Made by a program: the position numbers and the translations under genes. A stretch of 64,000 nt of DNA from an uncultured Erythrobacter sp. (GTDB lineage Bacteria > Pseudomonadota > Alphaproteobacteria > Sphingomonadales > Sphingomonadaceae), in assembly GCA_947488755.1 (NCBI GenBank), contig CANLAD010000001.1, positions 1,316,247-1,380,246 of the forward strand. Reading direction: 5' to 3'. The notes beneath the pieces are model-generated. The model did not search any database. It saw only the letters and a program-made list of their open reading frames with translations, and was not told the DNA's origin. Shown here in pieces: positions 1 to 8,536 of this stretch. How positions within the stretch are numbered: the first letter of the stretch is position 1; every line of letters begins with the position of its first letter.

Positions 1-88
1 GCAACGCGCCCGCCTTTTCCCGCCTACGAAGCGACCGGACCGCCGCTCCGGGTCTGAATTCTCGCACATTCAGATCTCAGGAGTTTTT

Positions 89-1171
89 ATGAAATCGTTA
101 TTGAAGGCGGGCCTGTCGCTCGCCGCCACCGGCTGCGCATGCGCGGCCCCCTTCGCCATCAGCCCCGCTCTCGCGGATGAAGGGCACATCGACGCGCTCG
201 ACCATGCGCCCATCGGCGTGATGGGCGATCACCGCCACTCTCAGGGCGAATGGATGGTCAGCTATCGCCTGATGCACATGGACATGGGCGGAGTGCAGAT
301 CGGCGCCGACAGCGTGACGGCGGAACAGGTCGTTACCGAGGTGCCAAACCGCTTCGCCGGCAATCCCGGCCAGCCGCCGACCCTGCGCATCGTGCCGACC
401 TCCATGCGGATGGACATGCACATGGCGGGGCTGATGTATGGCCTCACCGATCAGGTCACGCTGATGGTCATGGCCAATTACGTGACGAAGGAGATGGATC
501 ACATCACATTCGCGGGCGGCATGGGGACTGACCGGTTAGGCACGTTCCGCACCAGTCCGGCGGGCTTTGGCGACACGAAAGTCACCGCGCTCATCGGCCT
601 GACCGACAACGTCCACATCAATGCCGGAGTCTCGGTCCCGACCGGCTCGATCACCGAGACCGACGACATCCTGACCCCGATGGGCGGCAATCCGACGGTG
701 CGCCTGCCCTACCCGATGCAGTTGGGATCGGGCACGTTCGACTTGGAACCGGGCATCACCTGGCGCGGGCAGAACGATGACTTTGGCTGGGGTGCGCAGG
801 TGATGGGCACGATCCGGCTGGGAGAGAATGACGAGGGCTATTCCTATGGCGACCGCGCGATGGCGACCGCCTGGCTGGCCAAGTCGATCACCCCGGCAAT
901 TGCGCTTTCCGGGCGGCTTCAGGCTGAAACGCTCGGACAGGTTGACGGCATCGATCCGCAGATCGTCGGGCCGGTGCAGACTGCCAATCCGGACTTTCAG
1001 GGCGGGGAAAGCGTCACCGGGCTTCTCGGCGTGAACTTCGCCGCGACCGATGGGCCGCTGCGTGGTTGGCGCCTGGGGATCGAGGGCGGAATTCCGATCG
1101 TGCAGGACTTGAACGGCCCGCAAATGCCGGTCGATTACACGCTCACCGTCGGGATACAGAAGAGCTTCTGA
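89..1171 (+). CDS. Met/His-rich outer-membrane transporter-like protein
   Basis: A 360-residue secreted protein with a signal peptide (charged MKSLLK start, hydrophobic core, probable cleavage after an ALA near residue 29). The rest has the alternating beta-strand pattern and terminal Phe (QKSF) typical of outer-membrane barrels. It most resembles the putative phenol-degradation meta-pathway outer-membrane family, often annotated only as transporter. The early mature region is unusually rich in His and Met (HAPIGVMGDHRH, LMHMDMGG, MRMDMHMAG), which would suit metal handling, but that is inference. The start is fixed by a good Shine-Dalgarno (CAGGAG at 78-83). A hairpin terminator follows. The gene is monocistronic as far as the window shows. 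Confidence 0.7.
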   Translation: MKSLLKAGLSLAATGCACAAPFAISPALADEGHIDALDHAPIGVMGDHRHSQGEWMVSYRLMHMDMGGVQIGADSVTAEQVVTEVPNRFAGNPGQPPTLRIVPTSMRMDMHMAGLMYGLTDQVTLMVMANYVTKEMDHITFAGGMGTDRLGTFRTSPAGFGDTKVTALIGLTDNVHINAGVSVPTGSITETDDILTPMGGNPTVRLPYPMQLGSGTFDLEPGITWRGQNDDFGWGAQVMGTIRLGENDEGYSYGDRAMATAWLAKSITPAIALSGRLQAETLGQVDGIDPQIVGPVQTANPDFQGGESVTGLLGVNFAATDGPLRGWRLGIEGGIPIVQDLNGPQMPVDYTLTVGIQKSF

Positions 1172-1191
1172 GCGTGCTCTAAGGGGGTGCG

Positions 1192-1236
1192 AGGGAGGCG
1201 GTGCGGGTCCGAGACCGCGCCGCCTTCCCTTTGCTT
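1192..1236 (+). terminator. Probable rho-independent terminator
   Basis: A GC-rich inverted repeat lies 20 bases after the stop of the outer-membrane protein gene. The arm from 1192 (AGGGAGGCGGTGCGG) pairs with CCGCGCCGCCTTCCCT ending at 1230, allowing one bulge, and TTTGCTT follows. Termination is inferred from structure and position only. Confidence 0.5.
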
Positions 1237-1299
1237 CAAAGACTAAACGATCATTCCGGGGTAATTGTGCTCCGCCTCTCGGTGATCGAACGACACCAC

Positions 1300-1740
1300 T
1301 CAGCCGCTGGCGGCCAGATAGGTGATCTTTCCATCGACGACTTCGTATTCGGAATAGGTGCAGCACAGCTCCTCACCCGACGAGAGCACGAACGCGATCG
1401 AAAGATAGATGAATTCGCCAGCAGACCCGCTTTCATAGACCCGAATGGTCGGAGCGTTTGGGGCGCAGTTGAGCCTGTACAGCGCTCGGATTTCCGCACG
1501 TCCGACAGCGACCAAGCCATTGGCATAGACTTCCGCGTCGGGGGCGAAAGTCGCGATGAACCGGTCGAGATCGCGCGCGCGGTATGCGTCGACATGATCC
1601 TGAATCACGACAATTTTCTCACCCGCCTCAGTATCGGACGCTTGCTGAACGACATCCGCGGGTTCCGGATTGGATTGAGCCGCTGCACTCGCCGCGTTTA
1701 GCAAAGCCATCGCAGCAATTCGGGCACCAACAAGTCGCAT
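1300..1740 (-). CDS. Secreted NTF2-like (SnoaL-type) protein
   Basis: A 146-residue protein with a signal peptide (MRLVGARIAAMALL, cleavage probably after ASAAA near residue 21). The mature part matches the NTF2-like/SnoaL cone fold: an N-terminal helix with a HVDAYRARDLDRFIATFAPDA-type segment and later beta strands. Such periplasmic members have no common reaction, so no activity is assigned. The start is supported by GGGAGG a few bases upstream. A short palindrome at 1787-1803 lies in the region shared with the divergent helicase gene. Confidence 0.65.
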   Translation of the reverse strand: MRLVGARIAAMALLNAASAAAQSNPEPADVVQQASDTEAGEKIVVIQDHVDAYRARDLDRFIATFAPDAEVYANGLVAVGRAEIRALYRLNCAPNAPTIRVYESGSAGEFIYLSIAFVLSSGEELCCTYSEYEVVDGKITYLAASG

Positions 1741-1786
1741 CCGATCCTCCCGAGGATGAAATCAGCGCACTTATGGGCGCAACGCG

Positions 1787-1803
1787 TTTACATACGGTGT
1801 AAG
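1787..1803. promoter_or_regulatory. Short palindrome between divergent genes
   Basis: The sequence TTTACATACGGTGTAAG contains the inverted repeat TTACA-N5-TGTAA. It lies 47 bases upstream of the NTF2-like gene start and 22 bases before the proposed helicase start. The shape resembles operators bound by TetR-family dimers, but no regulator gene is adjacent, so the role is speculative. Confidence 0.3.
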
Positions 1804-1824
1804 CCTGCCCATCATCGGATCATC

Positions 1825-4635
1825 GTGCCTACCCCTCCGTCCATATCCCAAAGCGCCGCGCATCCCGTTCCCCTCCCCGCGCTGCATGCAAGCCATGCCG
1901 GCAATTGGCTGCGGCCTGCGAATGGCGAGACTGGCGCCGTGTCGAAGGGAGAGGCGATCATGGCCGCCTCCGACACGCCGGTCCTGCTGCTGAATGCACC
2001 GCTGGTGGCGAACCGGCTGGGCTATCCCGACCTCTCCGGCCTCGATCTGCTGGAACTGTTCGCCTTCGTGCATCCCGCTCGGTTCTGCGTGCCCACGCCA
2101 CGTGGTCTGGCGCAGGCGCTCGATCTGGCCGAGCCGGATGGGGATGAGCACGTCGCCGGGTTTCTGCAATTGGCCGCTGGCGCTCTGGTGGCAGCGTGCG
2201 AGGATCCCGAATGGTTCGAGCGCGCGGGCGCATGGAGCGCGCTGCAATCGCTGGAGCGGCTGCGCTGGCCTTGGGCGCAGGTCTTGAAGCCTCATCTTGC
2301 CAAGCCCGAGCGCGCCGAGCGCTGGCTGTTTGCTACATTGCCGGAATGGGAAGAGGGCGGCGATCGCGCTCCGCCACGGCAGGTCGAATTGCCCGAAGCG
2401 GACGTGCTCTCGCAGCTTGACCACCTGACCGGCGAAGGCTCCGAACGGCGCGAAGGGCAGCGCGCCTACGCCGCCGATGCAGCGCGCATCTTCGCCCCCC
2501 GCCCCGCGCGCGAGACGCCGCATGTAGCGCTGGCGCAGGCGGGAACGGGGATCGGCAAGACGCTCGGTTATCTCGCGCCCGCCTCGCTATGGTCGAAGGC
2601 GGCAGGGGGAACGGTCTGGGTCTCGACCTTCACCAAGAACCTGCAACGCCAATTGCGCGCGGAAAGCCGCCGCGCATGGTCGCTTAAGCGCCCGGACGGG
2701 ACACCTCCGGTCGTGGTGCGCAAGGGGCGGGAGAACTATCTCTGCCTGCTCAATCTGGAGGACGCGTTGCAGGGCGGGTTCGCCGGGCGTCCCGCCATCC
2801 TTGCGCAACTGGTCGCGCGCTGGGCGGCCTTCACCCGCGATGGCGACATGATCGGCGGCGACCTGCCCGGCTGGCTCGGCACCCTGTTCCGCAAGCGCGG
2901 GATCGCGGCGCTGACCGACCAGCGCGGCGAATGCATCTATGCCGGGTGCCCGCACTACCGCAAATGCTTCATCGAGCGAGCCGCGCGGGACAGCGCACAG
3001 GCTGATCTGGTTATAGCCAATCACGCGCTCGTGATGGTCAATGCAGCGCGATCAGGGTCCGGGGAAGGCCGCGACCATGCAACGCGCCCTACCCGCATCG
3101 TGTTCGACGAAGGACACCACGTGTTCGAGGCGGCGGATTCGACTTTCGCCGCCACGCTTTCCGGCCACGAAGCGATCGAATTGCGCCGCTGGGTGCTGGG
3201 GCCGGAGCGCAAGAATCGCGGGCGCAGGCGCGGCCTGTCCGCGCGGCTTGCCGATGTCGCCAGCTACGACGATGCTGGCGGCGAAGCGATCGAGGCTGCG
3301 TGCGAAGCCGCTCAGGCATTGCCCGGTGAAGGCTGGCTCACGCGGCTGGCTGAAGCGCAGCCATCGGGTCCGCTCGAAGCGCTGCTTTCCACCGTGCGCG
3401 CCGTGACCTATGCGCGCGATGAGAAGGGACAAGAGGCGGGCTATGGGATCGAGACCGAAGCCTCCGGCCTGCCGGGCGAGGTGATCGAGGCTGCGAATGC
3501 GGCGGCCGAAGCGCTGGCGGCGATCCGCACCCCGCTGATCCGGCTTGGCGGGCGGCTGGAAGCGGTCATCGCCGATCCGCCCGACTGGCTCGACGCGCAA
3601 GGCCGCGCGCGTATCGACGGAGCCCGCTTCGCGCTCGGCTGGCGAATCGATCTGCTCGCGGCGTGGGAGGCGTTGCTGGAGCGGCTTGGCGGACCGGCAG
3701 ACCCGGAATTCGTCGACTGGCTCGCGGTCGATCGCTCGGACGCGCGCGAATTCGACGTCGCGATCCATCGCCGCTGGCTCGACCCGATGAAGCCGTTCGC
3801 CAAGACCGTGCTCGAACCCGCGCACGGCGTGATGCTGACCAGCGCGACGTTGACCGACCGGATCGGCGCGGGTGAGGACGCGCCTGACACGATGTGGGAA
3901 ACCGCGATCCAGCGCTCTGGCGTCGCGCATATCGACAGCGCACCCATGCTTTCCGCTGCACAAAGCCCGTTCGACTACGCCGCCCGTGCCGAAGTCCTGA
4001 TCGTCACCGACATAAAGCGTGGCGATCTGCCGGGCCTGGCGGGCGCCTACGCGCGACTCATCGAGGCGAGCGAGGGCGGCGTGCTGGGTCTGTTCACCGC
4101 GATCCGCCGCATGCGCGCGGTGCATGGCCGCATCGCCGACCGGCTCGCACGCGAAGGCCTGCCGCTTTACGCCCAGCATGTCGATCCGATTGATACCGGC
4201 ACGCTAGTCGACATCTTCCGCGACGATCCGCGCGCCAGCCTGCTCGGCACCGATGCGCTGCGCGATGGGGTCGATGTGCCGGGCCGTTCGCTTCGCTGCG
4301 TAGTGCTCGAAGCGGTGCCTTGGCCTCGGCCCGATATTCTGCACAAGGCACGCCGCGCCGCCGCTGCATCCGAAGGCGGCAAAAGCGGCGGCGCCTATGA
4401 CGACCGACTGATCCGCGCGCGGCTGGCGCAGGCATTTGGACGCCTCATCCGCAACCGTGATGATGCGGGCCATTTCGTGGTGCTCTCCGCCGCCTTCCCC
4501 TCGCGTCTGCTCAGCGCTTTTCCCGAAGGCATCGCCATTCGCCGCGTCACGCTTGACGAAGCGCTGACCCGCGTGAAGGAGGGCGCGATCGGGCATTCGC
4601 ATGAGGCGACACCCGAGGTGGGATCCATACAATGA
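1825..4635 (+). CDS. ATP-dependent DNA helicase, DinG/XPD type
   Basis: Superfamily 2 helicase with an iron-sulfur domain, expected to unwind DNA 5'-3' during repair. Walker A (GTGIGKT) is at about residue 240. Four Cys that could hold a 4Fe-4S cluster follow (one in ENYLCLLN, then CIYAGC and KCF), then a DEGH box in place of DEAH, and C-terminal helicase motifs ending near QAFGRLIRNRDD. The N-terminal 230 residues are an extra domain common in alphaproteobacterial members. I chose the GTG at 1825 because residues upstream of the ATG at 1960 (HASHAGNWL, SKGEAI) read like conserved protein. The ATG at 1960 has a better ribosome site (AGGGAGAGG), so a shorter 891-residue form is possible. The 3' end precedes the phosphatase gene closely. 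Confidence 0.85.
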   Translation: MPTPPSISQSAAHPVPLPALHASHAGNWLRPANGETGAVSKGEAIMAASDTPVLLLNAPLVANRLGYPDLSGLDLLELFAFVHPARFCVPTPRGLAQALDLAEPDGDEHVAGFLQLAAGALVAACEDPEWFERAGAWSALQSLERLRWPWAQVLKPHLAKPERAERWLFATLPEWEEGGDRAPPRQVELPEADVLSQLDHLTGEGSERREGQRAYAADAARIFAPRPARETPHVALAQAGTGIGKTLGYLAPASLWSKAAGGTVWVSTFTKNLQRQLRAESRRAWSLKRPDGTPPVVVRKGRENYLCLLNLEDALQGGFAGRPAILAQLVARWAAFTRDGDMIGGDLPGWLGTLFRKRGIAALTDQRGECIYAGCPHYRKCFIERAARDSAQADLVIANHALVMVNAARSGSGEGRDHATRPTRIVFDEGHHVFEAADSTFAATLSGHEAIELRRWVLGPERKNRGRRRGLSARLADVASYDDAGGEAIEAACEAAQALPGEGWLTRLAEAQPSGPLEALLSTVRAVTYARDEKGQEAGYGIETEASGLPGEVIEAANAAAEALAAIRTPLIRLGGRLEAVIADPPDWLDAQGRARIDGARFALGWRIDLLAAWEALLERLGGPADPEFVDWLAVDRSDAREFDVAIHRRWLDPMKPFAKTVLEPAHGVMLTSATLTDRIGAGEDAPDTMWETAIQRSGVAHIDSAPMLSAAQSPFDYAARAEVLIVTDIKRGDLPGLAGAYARLIEASEGGVLGLFTAIRRMRAVHGRIADRLAREGLPLYAQHVDPIDTGTLVDIFRDDPRASLLGTDALRDGVDVPGRSLRCVVLEAVPWPRPDILHKARRAAAASEGGKSGGAYDDRLIRARLAQAFGRLIRNRDDAGHFVVLSAAFPSRLLSAFPEGIAIRRVTLDEALTRVKEGAIGHSHEATPEVGSIQ

Positions 4636-4672
4636 CTATCCGGTATTTTGCGCTCGTGGGACGACGACTTTG

Positions 4673-5209
4673 GTGAAGCGACTCGGCCTTTTGCGACATG
4701 CGAAGTCGGATTGGGACGACCGCTCGCTGCGCGATTTCGACCGGGGGCTGAATGACCGCGGGCGACGCGGGGCCGCGCTGATCGGCGAGCATATTCAGGA
4801 TCACGGAATGCGCTGGGATCGGTTGATCGCCAGCCCTGCGGTGCGGGTGAAAGAGACGCTTCGCGGCGCACAGCTTGGCATCGACCCGATTTTCGACGAG
4901 CGGCTATACCTCGCCAGCACCGACACGATTGCGGAGATACTGGCCGACCAGGCGGAGGATGCGGGCGACGCCGAGACGATCCTGCTCGTCGGCCACAATC
5001 CAGGCCTGCAGGACATGGTGCTCGAGCTCGTCAGCCCCAGCCATGAAAACGACCTGTTCCGCGAGGCCAGCACGAAGTTCCCCACGGCGACATTCGCGAT
5101 CCTCGAATGCGATATCGAAAACTGGGCGGAGCTGAAAAACCATTGCGCGAAGCTCATTCACTTCGCCCGCCCGCGCGACCTCGATCCGGAGCTCGGCCCC
5201 GAAGTCTAA
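4673..5209 (+). CDS. SixA-like histidine phosphatase
   Basis: A 178-residue member of the histidine phosphatase superfamily, closest to SixA-type phosphohistidine phosphatases. The catalytic RH is at residues 8-9 (LLRHAKSD) and the second conserved His is near 108 (VGHNPG). The length suits SixA-like proteins. Start codons are non-standard here: GTG at 4673, with a TTG just before at 4670 and GGGACGACG as a weak ribosome site. Upstream codons run back into the helicase gene. The stop overlaps the stop of the convergent soxR by four bases. The substrate in this lineage is unknown. Confidence 0.8.
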   Translation: MKRLGLLRHAKSDWDDRSLRDFDRGLNDRGRRGAALIGEHIQDHGMRWDRLIASPAVRVKETLRGAQLGIDPIFDERLYLASTDTIAEILADQAEDAGDAETILLVGHNPGLQDMVLELVSPSHENDLFREASTKFPTATFAILECDIENWAELKNHCAKLIHFARPRDLDPELGPEV

Positions 5210-5661
5210 TCGCGCAGAACCTGACGCGGGCCGGGGCCTTCGCTCGCGAGACGATCATCCGGATTGTAGATCGCGCATTTCTTCAAGCTAAGACATCCGC
5301 AACCGATGCATCCGTCCAGTCGGTCGCGAGTGCGCTCCAGTTCGTTGATGCGCGCGTCAAGCCGGGCGCGGATCGATCGGCTGATCGCTCGCCAATCATG
5401 CGCCGTCGGCGTGCGACCGTGCGGCAGCCGACGCATTTCGTCCTGTATCTCGCCTAGCGACAGCCCAAGCTGCTGCGCGATCAGAATGAAGCTTACGCGG
5501 CGGATATCCGACCGCAGGAAGCGTCGCTGATTGCCCGGGCTGCGCACAGGTTCGATCAGGCTCTTCTCCTCGTAAAACCGGATCGCCGAGACCGACAGCC
5601 CGGTGCGCCGCGCCATTTCGCCGATCGGAATAAGGTCTCTCTTGGAAAGCGTCGTGTCCAT
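5206..5661 (-). CDS. soxR: Redox-sensitive transcriptional activator SoxR
   Basis: MerR-family regulator that senses redox-active compounds through a [2Fe-2S] cluster. The N-terminal winged helix (IGEMARRTGLSVSAIRFYEE) is followed by a dimerisation helix. The cluster-binding Cys fall at residues 118, 121, 123 and 129 (CIGCGC...KKC), almost exactly as in E. coli SoxR. I chose the ATG at 5661 (151 residues). A TTG 18 bases upstream would lie inside the promoter, because a TTGAGA-17-TATGAT promoter ends six bases before this ATG, so the mRNA may be leaderless. The SoxR box overlaps its -35, implying autoregulation. Confidence 0.93.
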   Translation of the reverse strand: MDTTLSKRDLIPIGEMARRTGLSVSAIRFYEEKSLIEPVRSPGNQRRFLRSDIRRVSFILIAQQLGLSLGEIQDEMRRLPHGRTPTAHDWRAISRSIRARLDARINELERTRDRLDGCIGCGCLSLKKCAIYNPDDRLASEGPGPRQVLRD

Positions 5662-5686
5662 CGCCTGATCATATCTCAAACAGAGC

Positions 5687-5717
5687 TTGATCTCAAGTTA
5701 GGTTGAGGTTGCATGAT
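5687..5717 (+). promoter_or_regulatory. SoxR box in a 19-bp-spaced promoter
   Basis: The dyad at 5691-5708 (TCTCAAGTTAGGTTGAGG) matches the classical soxS operator at 15 of 18 positions. It sits between TTGATC (5687-5692) and CATGAT (5712-5717), separated by 19 bases, the over-long spacer characteristic of MerR/SoxR-activated promoters. It would drive the VOC gene starting at 5788. On the other strand TTGAGA (5691-5696) and TATGAT (5668-5673), 17 bases apart, form the probable soxR promoter overlapping the same box. Confidence 0.85.
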
Positions 5718-5787
5718 CGGACTGCGGGCGATTCGAGAGCGCGATGCTTCGACCGTCCGAGCGAAACAGCACAGGAGATCCCATGCC

Positions 5788-6192
5788 ATGCCGACCGGAC
5801 GAATTGAACACGCCAACCTTTCTGTAACGCAGCCGCAACGCAGCGCCGACCTGCTCGAACGCATGCTGGGCTGGCAGATCCGCTGGAGCGGCAAGTCGCA
5901 AAGTGGCGGCGATACGATCCATGTCGGCGAGCGTGGCAACGGCGCAAGCTACATCGCGCTCTACACCGATGACGATGTGCGCGCGGGCCGCCATGTCCCG
6001 CTGAAGAAAGGTCAGCCGCTCAACCATGTCGGCCTGCTCGTCGATGATCTGGACGCTGCCGAGAGTGCGGTGCGCGGCGCCGGGCTCGAGCCTTTCGGCC
6101 ATGACGATTACGCACCGGGCCGCCGCTTCTATTTCCGCGACTGGGACGGGATCGAGTTCGAAGTGGTCAGCTACGCCGGAGACGCTTCGTGA
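5788..6192 (+). CDS. VOC (glyoxalase/bleomycin-resistance fold) protein
   Basis: A 134-residue vicinal-oxygen-chelate domain protein with paired beta-alpha-beta-beta-beta modules: RIEHANLSV at the N-terminus, LNHVGLLVDDLDAAE in the middle, and YFRDWDGIEFEVVSY with the conserved Glu near the C-terminus. The substrate cannot be read from sequence. The ATG at 5788 has an AGGAG at 5773-5777. The SoxR-controlled promoter upstream suggests a protective role against redox-active compounds or reactive aldehydes, as inference. Confidence 0.85.
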   Translation: MPTGRIEHANLSVTQPQRSADLLERMLGWQIRWSGKSQSGGDTIHVGERGNGASYIALYTDDDVRAGRHVPLKKGQPLNHVGLLVDDLDAAESAVRGAGLEPFGHDDYAPGRRFYFRDWDGIEFEVVSYAGDAS

Positions 6193-6337
6193 ACGAGCCT
6201 GTCCTGCGCGAACCGATCTTCAGCAAGTCGGACGGCAGGAGCGGAGGGAAGCGCCGACCTGCTCCATCGTTTCGCCGTCACTGGGCGGATGGGTCTAGGC
6301 TCGTCTTCGCGCTCACCATGAAGTTGGCGCGTCGGCT

Positions 6338-7258
6338 TTACGCTCCAGCATTGCCCACGACAAAGCATGCCGCGGCCATCAGCGCGCCCGCCCAGCGGTT
6401 GGACCGGAAGCGCGCGAGCGGGTTGGCAGGATCGTCGGGGTCGAGCGTCGCGACCTGCCATGCGAGATGCAGCGCGACCGGAAGCAGCGCGAGCAGCGCC
6501 AGCGCATCGGGTCGGTAGAGCCAGACACCAAGCGCCCACAGCGCGATCGTGGCGGCGTAAAACCCCGCCACTCCGGCATGGACGCGGCTTCCCATGCGCA
6601 GGGCCGAGGAGCGGATGCCAACCAGCGCGTCGTCCTCCCGATCCTGCAGCGCATAGATCGTGTCGTAGCCAATCACCCACGCGACGCACCCGGCATAGAT
6701 GCAGGCGAGCGCGGCCCAATTGTCCAACCGAAGCTGGGTCCAGCCGACCAGCAGCCCCCAGTTGAACACCATGCCCAGCCACGCCTGCGGCCACCAGGTA
6801 ATGCGCTTCATGAAGGGATAGGCCGCGACCAGTGCGAGGCTGGCAAGCGCGACGATCTGCGCCTCGATCCGCAATTGCAGCAGCACCACCAGCCCGACGA
6901 GACATAGCGTTAGCAGCCAGATCCATGCCGTCCGTTTGCTTACCCGTCCGCTGGCGACGGGCCGCGCGGCGGTGCGCGCCACTTTGCGGTCGAGATCGGC
7001 GTCGACGATGTCGTTGTAGACGCACCCCGCCCCGCGCATCGCAATCGCGCCGAGCAGCAGCCAGCCGAGCAGCGCAAACTGCGCCCCTGCTCCCGCCAGC
7101 CAAACGCCGAACACGCACGGCCAGAAAAGCAGCCACCACCCGATAGGCCGGTCGAACCGCGCGAGTTGCGCAAGATCGCGCGGCAATTGCGGCAGGCGCG
7201 CGACGAGGCCGCCCGAAATACTCTTGCGCTCGCTATCGGGGACGATTTGTTCGTTCAT
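6338..7258 (-). CDS. ubiA: 4-hydroxybenzoate polyprenyltransferase
   Basis: Integral-membrane UbiA-family enzyme that attaches a polyprenyl chain to 4-hydroxybenzoate in ubiquinone synthesis. The 306-residue protein has about eight hydrophobic segments and both Asp-rich motifs: NDIVDADLD, followed by RTAARPVASG, and later YALQDREDD. The starting ATG lies inside the last codons of the upstream membrane-protein gene (4-base overlap), so the two are translationally coupled. The 145 bases between its stop and the VOC gene show nothing recognisable. Confidence 0.93.
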   Translation of the reverse strand: MNEQIVPDSERKSISGGLVARLPQLPRDLAQLARFDRPIGWWLLFWPCVFGVWLAGAGAQFALLGWLLLGAIAMRGAGCVYNDIVDADLDRKVARTAARPVASGRVSKRTAWIWLLTLCLVGLVVLLQLRIEAQIVALASLALVAAYPFMKRITWWPQAWLGMVFNWGLLVGWTQLRLDNWAALACIYAGCVAWVIGYDTIYALQDREDDALVGIRSSALRMGSRVHAGVAGFYAATIALWALGVWLYRPDALALLALLPVALHLAWQVATLDPDDPANPLARFRSNRWAGALMAAACFVVGNAGA

Positions 7259-7644
7259 GCTGGCGCTCGCTCCTGTCCCCGCGCCGCTCTCCACCCGATC
7301 AGAGCGGCGGCGAGCATCGTCACGTTTCCCGCAAAGTCGAGCATGCCGATGGAGGTCAGGACCGGCACCTCGTAATGGAAGTACCAATTGAAAACGAAGA
7401 ACGGCAGAAGCAGGACCGCGAACACCGCAAAGGCTTTTGATGTCCAGCGCACGGCCAGCGCCATCACCCCGAACAGCACCGCCTGCGAGCCGAAACAGGC
7501 CATCACGAAGCGGGTGAGGTAAGTGTCCTCGCAATAGGCTTCTGTCACAGCGAGATCGATTACGCTTCCCGGCGCAATCAGCGCCCAGCCGCCGAGCAGC
7601 AGGAACACCGCGGCGATGGCGTATTGGCAGAGGCGAGCCGTCAT
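7255..7644 (-). CDS. Small four-helix membrane protein
   Basis: A 129-residue hydrophobic protein with four predicted membrane segments: residues about 8-28, 45-65, 70-88 and 100-122. I do not recognise the family with certainty. It resembles small alphaproteobacterial membrane proteins encoded next to ubiA. Its stop overlaps the ubiA start by four bases, so it is co-translated with ubiA. It is divergent from rsmE, with only 40 bases between the starts. Confidence 0.7.
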   Translation of the reverse strand: MTARLCQYAIAAVFLLLGGWALIAPGSVIDLAVTEAYCEDTYLTRFVMACFGSQAVLFGVMALAVRWTSKAFAVFAVLLLPFFVFNWYFHYEVPVLTSIGMLDFAGNVTMLAAALIGWRAARGQERAPA

Positions 7645-7684
7645 GGTCTTGCTCCCTAGCGCCGGGCGCGCCAAGGGGAAAGCC

Positions 7685-8443
7685 ATGCCCGCGACCCCAT
7701 CACCCCGAACTCCATCCTGGCCCCCAAAAAGCGCGCCGCGCCTGTTCGTCGAGCGTGAACTGGCCGATGGCGGGCGGGTCGAACTCGATGGCAATGCGGC
7801 GCACTATCTTGCGCGTGTGATGCGGGTTTCGCTGAACGATATAGTGGTCCTGTGCGATGACGTGACCGGCGAATGGGCCGCGCGAGTGGTCGCCGCGGGC
7901 AAAAGGTCGGTATCACTCGAAGTGGTCGAGCGCCTGCGCGAGCGAGAAGCCGTTCCAGACCTTTGGCTCTGCCCCGCATTGCTGAAAAAGGACCGCTTCG
8001 ACCTTGTGCTCGAAAAGGCTACCGAACTCGGCGCCGCGCGTATCCAGCCCGTTCTCACGCGCCGCTGTGTGGCGGACAAGCTCAACCTCGACCGCGCTCG
8101 CACGCTGACCGTTGAGGCCGCCGAGCAATGCGCGCGCACCGCGCTTCCCGAACTCGAGGCGCCGGTCAAGCTCGATGCGCTGCTGCGCGATTGGCCTGCG
8201 GAACGCGCGCTATTCTTCGCCGACGAGGAAGGGGGGGAACCCGTAAGAAACGCGTTCTCACCGGGCTCTGCAGCAATCCTGATCGGACCCGAGGGCGGTT
8301 TCGACGACGCCGAACGCGCCGCGATCCGCGCACATCCCCAGGCCCGCCCAATCTCGCTTGGCCCCCGTATCCTGCGCGGTGAAACCGCGGCGATCGCCGC
8401 TTTATCGGCATGGATGGTTCTAGCCGGAGACTGGCGCGGCTGA
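7685..8443 (+). CDS. rsmE: 16S rRNA (uracil-1498-N3)-methyltransferase
   Basis: SPOUT-class RNA methyltransferase that modifies U1498 of 16S rRNA using SAM. The 252-residue protein has the N-terminal PUA-like part (RLFVERELADGGRVELDGNAAHYLARVMR) and the C-terminal trefoil-knot motifs GPEGGF and SLGPRILRGETA. The ATG at 7685 is preceded by AGGGGAAA. Codons upstream of it would overlap the promoter of the divergent gene. It directly precedes gshA. Confidence 0.93.
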   Translation: MPATPSPRTPSWPPKSAPRLFVERELADGGRVELDGNAAHYLARVMRVSLNDIVVLCDDVTGEWAARVVAAGKRSVSLEVVERLREREAVPDLWLCPALLKKDRFDLVLEKATELGAARIQPVLTRRCVADKLNLDRARTLTVEAAEQCARTALPELEAPVKLDALLRDWPAERALFFADEEGGEPVRNAFSPGSAAILIGPEGGFDDAERAAIRAHPQARPISLGPRILRGETAAIAALSAWMVLAGDWRG

Positions 8444-8536
8444 CCGGCGGCCCGCGCAGCGCGGCACAGTTCTGCTTCCCACCGCCCAACAACATTTGCG
8501 CTTTTCACCGGCAAACCGCTTGCCTAGGGCCGAGTG

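Noticed and set aside
536..1366. 276-codon open frame on the minus strand opposite the outer-membrane protein gene
   Set aside because: Mirror of a GC-rich coding gene. It is Arg/Pro/His-rich, without a family, and it spans the terminator of the real gene.
3052..4179. 375-codon frame antisense to the helicase
   Set aside because: It lies wholly inside conserved helicase motifs on the other strand, and its composition is Arg/Ala-rich noise.
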